Assembly: GCA_007570785.1 (NCBI GenBank)
Contig: ML664161.1
Span: forward strand, 9,706,211 to 9,770,210
Direction: 5' to 3'
Length of the DNA stretch: 64,000 nt
From: Antilocapra americana
Lineage: Eukaryota; Chordata; Mammalia; Artiodactyla; Antilocapridae
Of the stretch, positions 47,475 to 58,980 are shown one piece after another. Both the position numbers and the translations under genes were made by a program. How positions within the stretch are numbered: the stretch's first letter is position 1; each line of letters opens with the position of its first letter. Under the pieces are notes generated by a model. The model was not told the origin of the DNA. It made no database searches and saw nothing but the letters and a program-made list of their open reading frames with translations.

Positions 47475-48479
47475 TACTCCATTAAGACTGCTCTGACAAA
47501 AGTCATCAGTGATTTTCACGTTGCCAAGTATCTCATCTGCCAGACCTCTTGGCAGTATTCTTAACTGGTGACACTCTCATTAGTGGAACATCATCTTCTC
47601 CCCTTCTACCGCACCTTCCAGTTCTTATTTTCCTTTTACTTCACTGACCACTCATTCTTGATCTCCTAGGTTGGCTCTTCCTCTTGTGTTGCACCCAACA
47701 GCTAGAGCTGCTTTTTTTTCTCCATCTGCATTGTCTGATTAGGTGACCTTGTCCAATCCTGTTGCTTCAAATACCATCATAACTCCCAGTGTTACAACTC
47801 TAGCCCTTAGAATACTCCCAGGAATTCAAAACTGTATACCTCACTGTGTGACACCTCTACTTGGATTGCCTAATATGCATCTTAAAATTAAAAAGCCCAA
47901 AACAAATCTCTTAAATCTCATCTTCAGTTACCCATCACCCAGTCTTCCCTATTCCAGTATAAGCCCCCACATCCATTGGCCAGAAGAGAAACTTATGAGT
48001 TTTCTTTCCTTCCTTTCTTTTACTTAACTCCATTGTCCAATCCATCATGAGGTCCTACTGACTCTTTAAAAGGTCCACCACTATCCATACCCATGATGAT
48101 GCTTTCCAACCCCATAATTTCTTGCCTAGATTATTGAAATTGTTCTCTCGCACACAGCAGCCAAGTCATTCTTCTAAATGAAAGTCAGTTCCCACCATAT
48201 TCTTGCTTTAAATCTTTAAATGGCTGCCCACAACACCTAGAATAAAATAAAAACCTCTTCTACCTGAAAATTCATCATGCATTTCCTGCTTTGTCTACTT
48301 TGTTTCAGCCACTTGGCTTTTATTTTGTTCTGTTCTATTTTATTTTATTCCCACCCCGGAGCTTTTGCACTAGTTGGTCTATGAGCATCCTCTTCATTGT
48401 GTTTTTCACATTATTCAGACTATAGCTTAAATGTCTCTTCCTAAAGAAATCTTCTCTAATTAATTAAAGTAACTCCCCC

Positions 48480-48568
48480 AGTCGTATTGGAGAGCCCCAT
48501 GGACAGAGAACCTGGCAGTCTACGGTCCATAGGGTTGCAAAGAGTCGGACACGATTAAGTGACTTAGC
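48480..48568 (+). mobile_element. Bov-A SINE fragment within L2
   Basis: GGAGAGCCCCATGGACAGAG, GTCCATAGGGTTGCAAAGAG and TCGGACACGATTAAGTGACT are the second half of a Bov-A monomer. Confidence 0.85.
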
Positions 48569-48643
48569 CTAGTCTAGCCTAGTCATATATCTTTTAAATC
48601 TCACCATACCACTTATCACAGATATATTTACTCATATATATTA

Positions 48644-48646
<3 letters not shown>

Positions 48647-48685
<39 letters not shown>
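48647..48685. repeat. (TA)n microsatellite
   Basis: About 18 uninterrupted TA units between GTG and GTATG, within the L2. Confidence 0.95.
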
Positions 48686-48691
<6 letters not shown>

Positions 48692-48917
48692 TTCATTTAA
48701 ATCTACCTTTTCACACCAGAATATAAGCTCCCTGAGAGAAAGAACCTTGTATGCCTAATTCACTGCTACATATTCAGAGTCTGACACAGAGTACACAATA
48801 AATATTTGTTGACTGGACAAACAAATGACTGTATCTTATTGTACATTTATTGAAAAATTCATAGTTATGTTCTTTTTTTCCTGCTCTACCATATTACAGA
48901 AGCTTAGACAGTTAGTT

Positions 48918-49142
48918 GAGAGTCAGGTGGCGTTAGTGGTAAAGAACCCACCTGCTAATGCAAGAGACACAAGAGAAGTAGGTTTGATCCCTGGGTTGGG
49001 AAGATCCCCTGGAGGAGGGTATGGCAGTACCCTTGCCTCCAGTATTCTTGCCTGCAGAATCCCATGGACAGAGGAGCCCAGCAGGCTATAATCCAGGGGG
49101 TCACAAAGAGCTGGACACAACTGAAGTGACTTAGCACTCAGG
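48918..49142 (+). mobile_element. Bov-tA SINE
   Basis: The tRNA-derived head (GTGGCGTTAGTGGTAAAGAA, then GTTTGATCCCTGGGTTGGG) is followed by the Bov-A body (CCAGTATTCTTGCCTGCAGA, then AGAGCTGGACACAACTGAAG). No clear target duplication. Confidence 0.92.
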
Positions 49143-49839
49143 CCCCTAAATATAAGCTAGCTTTTACAAATTGACTTCACAATGGAGAATTTCTCTAGAC
49201 ACCGTGGCATCCTGGTTCTGTCTTTCTTTGCTTTTCCTTCTATTTTTATTGTTTTCTTCTCTAAGTCAATATTTATGATGTGCCTACCCTGGTCTCTTTT
49301 ATTTAGTCTTTGTTAGGGGATAAATAATTTCCCTGGTTCTTTGTTGACATGAAGTGTGGCTCATTCAGAAACAAAAGCATCAAAAAAATCAGACCTTTTG
49401 GGGGAAGTCATAATGATACAACTTGCCATCTTTACAAGTGTAGTCCATGCGAACACAACTGTACTTCTCTAAGATCCTTAATCTAACTTGATTGTTAAAA
49501 AAAAAAAATAACTCGTTTGGTGTGGGAGGGATATGAGGGTAAGGTAAGTCATGCTTCAATGTACTTCAGAGACCTTTGGCTACATTTCTTCTTGAAGTAT
49601 AAATGCAATCAGCCTGCCAAATTCATTGGCATCCTGAGAGAAAGTTCTCTTTCTTTGCAAACATTGCTCTGTCCTTCTGTAAAACTAATCCAAGTTTCTA
49701 TTTACTTAAGAGGCTGAGACTATACAGATGTATAAAGAAAAAAAAATTTTTTCCCCTAACTTTGGCCAACTCTTTAATTCTGTTGCTATGGTGCTTACTT
49801 CTTAGACTTTCACATTTTATTTCTTAAACTATAACTCAG
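49143..49839. other. Intronic sequence, no recognised element
   Basis: A-runs at 49498-49508 and 49738-49747. Short ORFs at 49517-49827 show no domain. Confidence 0.4.
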
Positions 49840-50130
49840 AATTGTAGAAGGTAGGAGATGGAGAGGCTTCCCAATATAGTCTCATCTGATGAAAACAATG
49901 AAATCGCATGCAGGTGAAATGACCTGCTCATGGTCACACAGCAAATCAGTGCTTTCAACTGTATCTTGCAACTCTCAGGGTTCTTTCTACCTCACTCCAC
50001 TGCCTCCACCATAATACACAAGGTAAATGGTTATCCCAGTTGCAATTTCCAAATGAAGAAACATATACTGAACAGTTTAGTGCTTTGTTTGCAGAAAGTC
50101 ACACAATTAATGAACAGTAACCACAAAGAT
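49840..50130 (-). mobile_element. Two adjacent MIR-like fragments, antisense
   Basis: GGTGAAATGACCTGCTCATG with GTCACACAGCAAATCAGTGC (49910-49955), and a second GAAGAAACATATACTGAAC..AAAGTCACACAATTAATGAA (50055-50118), each repeat the MIR core. Confidence 0.6.
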
Positions 50131-50239
50131 TTCTTATCCTTTGACTTATCCTTTAAATTATTAACTATTCTCAAACATGTTTTAAAGTTACATCCACCCA
50201 GAGATGACAAATGTATTTTTAAAATGAACCCATTAACTT

Positions 50240-51550
50240 GTTTGGAAATAACTGTAAATTTATAGATAAGTTGTAAGAATAATATCAAGAACTCTCAATT
50301 GCCCTTAACCCAGATTTACCAATTTTAAACATCTTGCCCACATTTATAATTCCAATGTGTGTGTGTATGTGTGTGTAGTATAGACAGCTATAGAGAAACA
50401 CATTCATGTATGTAAACTTATTCATTTTTTTCAGTCATTTATGAGTTGGTTGCATGCATCATGTCTCATTACCCTTTGTTACTTCAGTGCATATTTCTTA
50501 TAATGAAGGATATTTATGTAACATGATATAGTTATGAAATCCAGGATTATTAACATTGATACTATGCTGTTGTCTAATCTATGGTCCCTATTTGTCAACT
50601 GTCTTCATAACATCCTTTTTAGTAATTTTCCTCCAGTATAAGATTGAGTCCAGGATAATGTATTGCATATAGTTGTCACATCTCTTTGGTCTTACTCTGA
50701 ACCAGTTCCTTTAGCCTTTCTTTGTTGTCCAAAGTGTTGGCATTTTTAATTGTAAGAACCAGCAATTCAGTAGACTCTGCCTTGATAAAGTAGATACTTC
50801 TGCATATTTAGAATTGAATTAAGCATCCCCAGTAAGATTATATCACAAACTGATGTATCTTCTTTCTCAGGGTCCCACACTTGGAAGCACACAATGCACT
50901 TGTGTTTCTTTGGTGATGCAAATTTTTTTAAAGTTTTAAAAATTAATCTTTATTATTTTTGGCTGCACTTGGTCTTCATGGCTGTGCATGGGCTTTCTGT
51001 AGTTGTGGTGAATGGGAATTACTCGTTATTGTTGTGCACGAGCTTCTCATTGTGGCATCTTCTCTGATTGCAGACCATGGTCTGTAGCATGTGCAAGTTT
51101 CAGTAGTTGTGACATGAGGGCTCTGGCGTGCAGGGTCAGTAGCTGTGGTGCATGGCACGGGCTTAGTTTTCCAACGGGATGTAGGATCTTCCCAGACTAG
51201 GGATCAAAACTGCATCTCCTGCATTGGCAGGTGGATGGCTTCTTAACCACTGGACCACCAGTAAGTGGTGAAGTCCAGTGATGAAAATTTTAATCACCTG
51301 GTCACATTGTTATCTAGTTTCTCCAGAGAAAGATTTCACTGTTGCAACTTACAAGCAGTCTGTGTAGAGACACTTAAAACCTGCAGTTTTTCTGTTCTTT
51401 ATCAAACTGCCTCTCTTGATACAGCATCCATTGATGATTCTTGTGTGCATGAATCTTAGCTGTGATGATGGCTACATGGTGATTTTTCCCTTCAGGATTC
51501 ACAGTATTATTAGAATGCTCAAACAGAGGGTTGGTCACTGAAGTATCTGA
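50240..51550 (-). mobile_element. L1M 3' UTR, antisense, interrupted by CHR-2
   Basis: ACCCAGATTTACCAATTTTA, TTGCATGCATCATGTCTCAT, GTCCAGGATAATGTATTGCA and CAGTTCCTTTAGCCTTTCTT on the left. After the SINE come AATCACCTGGTCACATTGTT and CATCCATTGATGATTCTTG. These are consecutive parts of an ancient L1 3' UTR. A (GT)n patch lies at 50357-50376. Confidence 0.75.
50913..51290 (-). mobile_element. CHR-2 tRNA-Glu SINE with target duplication inside L1M
   Basis: The body runs from about 50926 to 51277 and includes TTATTATTTTTGGCTGCACT, GAGCTTCTCATTGTGGCATC and the head complement GGATCAAAACTGCATCTCCT. The near-perfect repeat is GTGATGCAAATTT (50913-50925) and GTGATGAAAATTT (51278-51290). The head end carries a small insertion (CCACCAG-TAAGTGGT-GAAGTCC). 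Confidence 0.93.
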
Positions 51551-51729
51551 TACAAACGTGTAGTCTGTGCTTTTTGACTTTACATCTTTTCTTTTTTTTT
51601 AAAGTAAATCCTATAGTTTCAAGAAACAATAATTAAGTGTACTAAAGCATTTAAATTTAAATAATAGACACTGTATTCTTTTAAAAACATTTTTAAACAT
51701 GAAAAATGTTTTTTGTTTTTTAGCAATGG

Positions 51730-51867
51730 AGGGGAATCATAGGATACATCTATTCCCATTTCTACATTTTAGGGATGAGGGCCAGAGAGGGCACAGCCCT
51801 GTTTAGTGGTAACAGCAGGACTTGAAATTGGTCTAGAGGGTCTGATTCTAGGTTTCATCGCAGCCAC
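51730..51867 (-). mobile_element. MIR SINE, antisense
   Basis: CCATTTCTACATTTTAGGGA, TGAGGGCCAGAGAGGGCACA and ACTTGAAATTGGTC reproduce the MIR core and head complement. Confidence 0.65.
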
Positions 51868-51945
51868 ATTATTTTTAATTTTTATATCCTACTGGACTAT
51901 AGTTGATTTACAATATTGTATTGATTTCAGGTATATCTCATGTTA
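51868..51945 (-). mobile_element. Old ruminant L1 3' UTR fragment, antisense
   Basis: ACTGGACTATAGTTGATTTA then CAATATTGTATTGATTTCAG is the terminal part of the same L1 3' end class as 10676-10866. Confidence 0.7.
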
Positions 51946-52074
51946 CTTTAAACATAGTCAAAACTTGTTTGTTAAAAACACAGTGTGCTCAGCTGGAAGC
52001 AAAAACTTGTGGTGTAAAGTAGACAATGAAAGAAGTGGGATATACTAATGATATCTAAAAATCTACCTTAAGAA

Positions 52075-52208
52075 TTCCATTCATTCAGCAATCATTCATG
52101 ATTGACTAAGCACCTACCCTGTGTCATGACCTGTGTCAGCACTGGGATGCAATGCTGAAGCAGAGATTGCCTCCATTCTGCAGGAGTTTATGGTTTAATG
52201 AGAGATCG
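52075..52208 (-). mobile_element. L2 LINE 3' end, antisense
   Basis: CCATTCATTCAGCAATCATT, TAAGCACCTACCCTGTGTCA and AGCACTGGGATGCAATGCTG follow the complement of the L2 tail. Confidence 0.72.
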
Positions 52209-52330
52209 TATATTAATATGCATCAGAATCTTCTGAGGCCTCTTAGGTTCCAGTTCCAACAAATTTTTACTTACTGGGTCAGGAGTGATCTTAGGAATAT
52301 TCATGTTTGATAATCAGAGGAGGGCTAGAA
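52209..52330 (-). mobile_element. MER5A-like hAT fragment, antisense
   Basis: ATGCATCAGAATCTTCTGAG, TACTTACTGGGTCAGGAGTG and AATATTCATGTTTGATAATC follow the complement of MER5A. Ends not intact. Confidence 0.55.
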
Positions 52331-52999
52331 ATACAAGATGTCCAAAGTGTTAAAGTGGTCACAGTATATGCACCACCTCCTGACTCTCCCACTCCAACTC
52401 CCTACCATTCCAAATTAAAAGTGTTGAGAGAAACAACACCAAACTATTAAATTGTTTAAATGTTCAACAAGTTTCAGTGTTATGATCATTACTTTTATGA
52501 AATGTTAAAACATGCTAGATCTTCCTAGAAAATTATTTTTTTGGTAACACTACTTTGCTGGTGCTATAAGCATGTCCAAGTTCAGTCTCCTCTAGTGGAG
52601 TCTGATACAGGTGGTTGGGTGATCATGCTGGCATTGAGCCAGTACATTTGTATGCTGCATGTGAATACAGTTAAACTGGTACTTGGGCTGGCACTGATGA
52701 AGCAGTCTGACAGGAAGACCGTCTGCACTAGGTGTTGATGCTTAAACACTTGAAGGTCTATATGCTTACCTTCCTGAAAGAGAAGCTTATATGGATGGAT
52801 TATTATTAGGCATTCATTACATCCATTAGTCAACACTTCTTGAATTCCTACTAGGTGAAAATATTGGGCTCTTTCCTGGGTGGATTATAAAAGATGAATA
52901 AAATGGGTTGTGTTTCATAGGAGCTTGGAAGTAAGAGCTCAAAGCTGCTAACTTCCCTGATAGTGTGTTCCAAGCTCAATAAGTCGAAATGGCATAGGA
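52331..52999. other. Intronic sequence, no recognised element
   Basis: Overlapping plus/minus ORFs at 52541-52836 are mutual shadows with no identified domain. Confidence 0.4.
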
Positions 53000-53150
53000 A
53001 ACAGGACCTGTGTTTTAGACTTGAGATCTGAGCTCAAATCCTAAATCCTTCTTTTTTGCTGAAGAAACTTTCAATAAGTTACTTTACTTTGATGGATCTT
53101 GATTTTTTCATCCAATTCATTCCTTATAGGGATGACTAAAGTATTAACAA
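53000..53150 (+). mobile_element. MIR SINE fragment
   Basis: GATCTGAGCTCAAATCCTAA (head), TCAATAAGTTACTTTACTTT and ATAGGGATGACTAAAGTATT (core). Diverged. Confidence 0.5.
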
Positions 53151-53162
53151 AGCAATGTTTTT

Positions 53163-53219
53163 TAGAAACTGATTCATCGTGCTTGCTTCAGCAGCACATA
53201 TACTAGAAACTGATTCATC
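53163..53219 (+). pseudogene. Tailless U6 snRNA micro-retropseudogene with 16-bp target duplication
   Basis: Bases 53179-53205 match the first 25-27 nt of U6 snRNA (GTGCTNGCTTCNGCAGCAC, then ATATACTA). Both U6 CpG sites are changed, to TG and CA. The repeat TAGAAACTGATTCATC is perfect at 53163-53178 and 53204-53219. There is no poly-A tail and no remainder of U6. The T-rich left edge followed by AGAAA resembles an L1 endonuclease target. Too short to be expressed. Confidence 0.88.
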
Positions 53220-53254
53220 ATCTGGCATATAATCTGTTCTCTACAAACAGTAGC

Positions 53255-53322
53255 TATTATAGTTTTAAACTATATAAACTATATATATAGTTTTAAACTA
53301 TTATAGTTTTAAACTATTATAG
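53255..53322. repeat. AT-rich 16-bp tandem repeat
   Basis: TATTATAGTTTTAAAC occurs at 53255-53270 and 53299-53314, with a partial unit between and a half unit after. The unit is nearly self-complementary. Confidence 0.8.
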
Positions 53323-54222
53323 TACATATATATCATGGACAAATTATACACATAATATTTATAAAACATACTAATAATGTTTAATAGTTAATGCTTTGCT
53401 TTACATTGTGAAACTTTGTTTACAGATGCACACACACATCATTTTTCTACTTCAGTTTCAACAAGTTGGCAACTAATATTTACATAAAAATTGAATCTCA
53501 GGATATTTATTCCCTGTGGATTTTGTGTCCTGGAGAGCAACTGGTAAAATGAGAGAACATCCATCACAAGCAGGATAGCTAATCTACTTTCACTGTAATC
53601 ATATATAACCAGTCAAATAGTGCATGATCCATAAAATGGGTGTACCATGGGTAATGCATGAATAATTAATATCTGCCACTCTTACCTCACAAGGAGAACC
53701 TGAGGCATGAGTATGAGACTGCTCCTAAATTATTTTCCCTGAGGTTGAACTGGATATTTATTTTCACCTAAGATCATCATAAATCTCTGTAAACTGGTTT
53801 TTGGAGTAGGGTGGAAACAGGTGGAAAGTGAACACAGAAATCTCCTAATCTCAAAACATGTTATACAATAGAACTATGACTATTGTCAATTTCATATTTT
53901 CTAATACATTTACAGTGCGTTTCAGCTTAGTAATCCCTAAATTGTCTTTTCCCTTAGAAACTGAAGAATAAAAGGTTATTTTTAACACTTGAGAAACTAT
54001 TGCATTAGATTTTTTGTTTGATTGGCCTAAGAATTAATGGTACAATGTTATATGTACTTCCCATAGAACCTGGCATAGAAGAGAGAGAGGGAGGTTAGAA
54101 AATGAACTGTTTATCTGCCTTCCTATGCATGCCAACCCATTTACATCATAAATATATCTGAGCCAACTAGTAGAGTTTACCTGATTCTTTGTAAGAGTTC
54201 TAGTTTGATACTTTACTAAAGA
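53323..54222. other. Intronic sequence, no recognised element
   Basis: AT-rich start, otherwise unremarkable. A short GA patch lies at 54080-54092. Confidence 0.4.
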
Positions 54223-54447
54223 TAAGTATGAAGTGGCTTTCCTGGTGGCTCAGCGGTAAAGAATCTGCCTGCAAGCAAGAGATGTGGGTTTGATCCCTGG
54301 GCCAGGAAGATCCTCTGGAGAAGGAAATGACAACCTACTCCAGTATTCTTGCCTGGGAGATCCCATGGACAGAGGAGCCTGGAGGGCTGCAGTTCTCGGG
54401 GCCGCAAAAGAGTCAATCATGACTGAACGGCTAAGTAAGTATGAAGT
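54223..54447 (+). mobile_element. Bov-tA SINE with perfect 12-bp target duplication
   Basis: Head GCTTTCCTGGTGGCTCAGCG, then TTTGATCCCTGGGCCAGG. Body CTCCAGTATTCTTGCCTGGG, then GAGTCAATCATGACTGAACG. TAAGTATGAAGT occurs at 54223-54234 and 54436-54447. Confidence 0.95.
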
Positions 54448-55739
54448 ACTTTCAGATGGAACTACTTAGATCTTGTATATATTCGTTTAAGCCAGTTTTT
54501 CACAAATGACTCATTGAATTCGACTTCATTGTTCCCCTTCTTGAAGCCAGAACGCTCAGTTTACAAACCTGTGAACTACTCACTGTGGGTGCTTCCCAGT
54601 GAAACATACAAAGCAACAAGCATCATGTATTCTCCTCAGTTCCCCTCTGCCTTGGGCTCAAATTGCCCAGGCACATATTCTCTCTTACCTCTGTCCCCAG
54701 GTTTGAAACACTTAGCCTCATTTCTAGGCGTGGCAGCTTGCCTCTACCCTCTTCTGGGATATATAAAGAGGGTAAATGAGCAAAGAGAGCCCTCTGGGCC
54801 TCTCTTCTCATCTACTTACACTGGCCCTTCTTCACCCATCAAAAATAAGTAAACAAAAAGAAGAATGTAATTTCTTACTTGTATAGTTTTTGGTATTATT
54901 ACTTGAAGGTTTCTTCTGAATCTTTTTATAGTATAAATTATGATACTTATTTTGCAGAAATGCATTTGTCTATGATGAATTAATTTTGGAATTAATATAG
55001 AGAAGATATCAAATAGAGATACATTTTCTTATTGGTCCAATCATGTTTCAGTTAGGTTTAATGAAGATTTACAGGTTTACAGAGATGTGTGATATTTGAA
55101 AACTGACTGTATATTAATCATCAACTAACATTTTCCCAGTCGATCCCAGAAAAAGAGAACCATGAAATCAAAAAACTTCTTTGAGGAAAGTTCTGATGTA
55201 TATCAAACTTAAAAAAAAAAGTGATACTTTAAAATTACTGTTTTGACAATTTGAACCTACCAAAATATATCATTCAAATTATTCAGTTACATAATAACTT
55301 CCACATTATGGGTGGGGTGGACTTGTTGGTAGCAGACAGAATTTCTGCTGAGACCAAGTGAAAAAGCAGGATTAAATACCAAATCATCAGTTTGAGTGTA
55401 CTGGAGAGATGGGAGGCAATGAAAAATAGATAGGGTACAACTTCTTCATGAAAATGAGCTGACTTTTACAGCCATTTTTATCTGGGGGACATTTGCCAAT
55501 TTGGTATGGTGAGGGGAAATGCAAGATACTAAGGACCTAAGTAGAAGACCTCTCAAAAGCAGTGCAAAGTTTCGACAGTCTTGTGAGACCTACAGGAGAA
55601 ATGGCCTTAAAGAAACATCAGATATACAGCTTAACCTAGAGATAAACTATTTTCAGGCCTGCAGCCCAGCCTCAATATATAGCAGTTCCTGATTAAATTA
55701 AGATGAACTGTGTTGTCTGCTTAGTGAAGGCAGGGAGGA
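54448..55739. other. Intronic sequence, no recognised element
   Basis: The 112-codon plus-strand ORF at 54514-54852 and its minus-strand partner show no recognisable domain and no conserved splice context. Confidence 0.4.
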
Positions 55740-56010
55740 ATCCATTATAGAGGATGATACGTCATGTGGATCTTCTACAGCCTCCTATACAAAATATTCA
55801 ACGTTGAATACAAAATTACTAAGTGTGCCCCCCAAACACCAAGAAAAAAATTAAAAATCACAAGGAAAAATAGACAATAGAAACACACCTGCAGGTGATC
55901 AAGATATAAGAGTTAGCTAGGAATTTAAAATATCTCTAATATGTTCAAGGCAATAGAGGTTAAGACTTTCCTAAACACATGCTCTCTTCTCCCTCACCTA
56001 CAATCTCTGC
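55740..56010 (+). mobile_element. L1M/HAL1-like ORF1-region fragment
   Basis: ATTACTAAGTGTGCCCCCCA, AAGAAAAAAATTAAAAATCA, CAATAGAAACACACCTGCAG and TAATATGTTCAAGGCAATAG follow the pre-ORF1/ORF1 region of ancient L1 or HAL1. Frame lost. Confidence 0.5.
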
Positions 56011-58834
56011 ATTGCTTGAAAATACAAGTTATAAGTCATGAAATAATTTGACGGTAAATCAGAAGATGTTTTTCTATAGAACTCTCCAGGAGGGCAAAAT
56101 CACACAAATGAAATGCAGTTCATGTGAGTGGCTTGTAAATCATCAGTCTGTGTGTATGGTGGGTAGAGTGAAGAGAGAGAAGAGATTCTCTGCCTGTGTT
56201 TCTGAAGGCCTAGAGGAGCCTGAACAAATGGCACTGGGCATGAAAAAGTTGCTTGCTCTCATTATGGAAAATTTTTAAAGTTTAGTTGCGGTAAGGGGAA
56301 AAAAAATCCTCCCAGGCTTGATTTTTTTATGACTTAATCTCCCTGCAGCTGTAGATATATTAATTAGTAAATATGATGACCTGATGATTATTAGATCAGT
56401 GACCTCAGGATCAACCATACTCAGTCACACTCAATCCTAAGAAAAAGGGGGAAAGAAGGCTGTATCAATAGAGGGCAGGGAGGGCCAGAAGGACACTGAT
56501 ACAAGATCCCTTCCCATTTTGATTGCTATGAAGATGAGTTATGTCCTCTGTCCTCTTAAGGGTAACTTCCTGAGTTGGAGAAATAGGCATAAAAAGAACC
56601 CAAGCTTCAATTTTATTAAATATTTACTCAGAGGCTATTTTAAATCATTACTGAATTATCTCTGATTGGTATGTACAAATAGTCCCTCTCTGCATTCTCA
56701 CATTCTAACTTTAAAAGAAATGAGGCCTCAAGAGCTCACTCCAGAATTCTGCTACAAAAATTCATGGAATCAACTTTCTTCAGCCTTCACTTGAAAACAT
56801 CTGTACCAGCACAGGGCAACATCTCCTGGTATGCATGTCCCAGAGTGAAGAGGCGTTCTCAAGCCAGGAGGAAGAGATGAGGCAGGCTCCTGAGGGACAT
56901 TTTAAAACTACATTTTCCTCCTCGCCCATAACCCAGCTCCAATCCATTATTCTTGAGAGTATATTGTAGATGTGAAAGATTTGAAAGAATGAAAAATATT
57001 GAGAATTAGGGAAATGGAGTGATAAGTGGAAAACATTGGTAGTCACCTACTATTATTGGAAGATAAGATCAAAACCACATGACCAGTTTCATGTGGATAC
57101 TGGTTGAACAAATTCTATGACACAGGCAGAGTAACATGTGGGCCCGTGAAAGGCAGAATCTCTGGGAGAAAAATGGGAAGAAATGGCAACTTCTATGAAT
57201 TGTAGATCATACTTCCTTTTCTGAATTCATGGAACTGACCAATGAAAGCATGGGAAACATTTGAAGGAAATCTGTACATAGTCAGGTTGTAATGTTTAAA
57301 TGAACAGATGCTGTGATTTGTAGTGTATATCAAGTCTTGCCCCTCAGTCTGGTAATGGCTTTCATGTTTAACATGATGTTGTCTCTTCACTGTGAACTAC
57401 ATCAGTGAATATAAGATATGAGGGGATTAACTGAGGTCTGAACTTTGGAGAGTCTTTAATTAAGCTTTATCCCCAGTACTTAAGGAGACTGAGATGCCAT
57501 CTATGCCTACGTTATCATCATCTGAGTAGGAATCGCATAGATGCTCAAACCACACACCTCCCTAAAGTAGAAGACACATATTACATTTGGGAATATATGC
57601 TGATGGCTGATTGTGGAGGCCATGGTAGTATTGCATTCTATTTTTCCTACAACTTAAACCTAAGTTTCCAAATGTCTATTGAACAGAGGTATGAAGTGGT
57701 AGTCATAGGTTTGCTCCTTACACCTTCGTTCAAACTTAACAAACTTGAGCTGATTTCTAACAAGTTAAATGCATGGTGTTTGTGGAAGAGGATGGTGACA
57801 ATACAATGTCTTCTCAAACTATAACTTATGTGATCTTTAGAGGCAGCATTGAATTCTTCTGCTTGAGTTATGCTGGCTAATAGGAATTTAAGTGATAACT
57901 GGTAGGAGAGCACTGAAGCATTCATGCATGTGAAATCAGATGAACACCCAGAATTGGAATTTCCTAAGGAAAGTTATTCTAGCGGAGAAACACAGGCCCA
58001 GGTTGAGTGCCAATAATTTTTCAACTAACATGTGCAACTATCATCCTGGTAAGTAACAGCTAAAGGTGCCTGAAGAAAAGCAAGACCAATATTTTCAATT
58101 ACATTTTAAAAACAACAGCTCAAACAGAGTTATAGACAAGTCCCTTTCTCTGTTAAAGGGAATTTAATCTGTCTTAACTTTAACTCCATGTTTTAATGCT
58201 TACTCTTGAAAAGCACACACACAACTTAAGTGAATCTTAAATAAATAAATTGTATTATTTATATTAATCTTATTAATAAGATTTAATTAATTTATTAATG
58301 ATGTATACTCGTATAACTTATTATAGTTTAATAAATATTATTTAAGTAAACAGAATGACTAATTCATCTACAAAAAGAAACTGAAATCAAGAACTTCTGG
58401 TTTCTACTGGTAATTTTTATTTCTACCCAGTGATAATACTAGTCTGAAATATTCCCCTTTAAATGATCTACTCAACACCATATCAATTCTCTACCTGTCA
58501 TGCAGTTCTAGACTGCAATGTGACTTCAGCTTCAGCTTCTACTCATGAAGGTTAGAGGGTACATTCTAATGCTTATCCTGCATAAAATCAGCTCAGTTAC
58601 CTTTCAAAGTTGCCTAAAATTTATGAAATATTAGTGATTGAAATATATGAATCCTCAAAATTTCATAATAGACATACTTAGGTGTATATAGATCCATATC
58701 AAATCTTATAGTATGTAAATGAACTTACCCCTTCAGGTTTTCTAAAATGTAGAGGTAAAGCTGAATCTTTGCCATCATAGTTATTTTTCCCATCCCATGG
58801 AGTATTTGGAATGATTTTGATATCAGTAATGGCC
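56011..58834. other. SPATA16 intron 1 (inferred), no recognised element
   Basis: An AT-only patch lies at 58235-58345. Several ORFs of 65-92 codons (for example 57647-57925 and 56780-57046) lie in unrelated frames and match nothing known to me. Confidence 0.4.
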
Positions 58835-58980
58835 ATTGTGCTCTCAGTTTCCTAATTTACAAAATAAGGTTAATGATAATATCTAGCTCATGGTTGTTGT
58901 AAAGAGTAATAGAAGGTTTCCTGGTAAATAGTAAGTGCTTGAAAAATGATGTTATACTATTGCTCTCATTATTTTTATTG
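58835..58980 (+). mobile_element. MIR SINE fragment
   Basis: CTCTCAGTTTCCTAATTTAC, AAAATAAGGTTAATGATAAT, TCATGGTTGTTGTAAAGAG and AGTAAGTGCTTGAAAAATG are MIR core to tail. Confidence 0.75.

Larger units (their letters stand above)
47475..48830 (+). mobile_element. L2 LINE, about 1.35 kb including ORF2 end and 3' tail
   Basis: Long ancient L2 with ORF2 RT-derived sequence (ACTGCTCTGACAAAAGTCAT, CCTCTACTTGGATTGCCTAA), the stretch GCCTAGATTATTGAAATTGT, CACAGCAGCCAAGTCATTCT, GGAGCTTTTGCACTAG, and the 3' tail ATAAGCTCCCTGAGAGAAAG..ACACAATAAATATTTGTTGA. It is interrupted by a Bov-A piece at 48480-48568 and by a TA repeat. No intact ORF. Confidence 0.85.

Noticed and set aside
51012..51200. Opposed ORFs at 50976-51200
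   Set aside because: They lie wholly within the CHR-2 SINE.
53179..53205. A functional U6 snRNA gene
   Set aside because: Only the first 25-27 nt are present, and no U6 proximal promoter elements (PSE, TATA) were recognised upstream.
54514..54852. 112-residue plus-strand ORF
   Set aside because: No recognisable motif, overlaps an antisense ORF, and no promoter or splice sites stand out.
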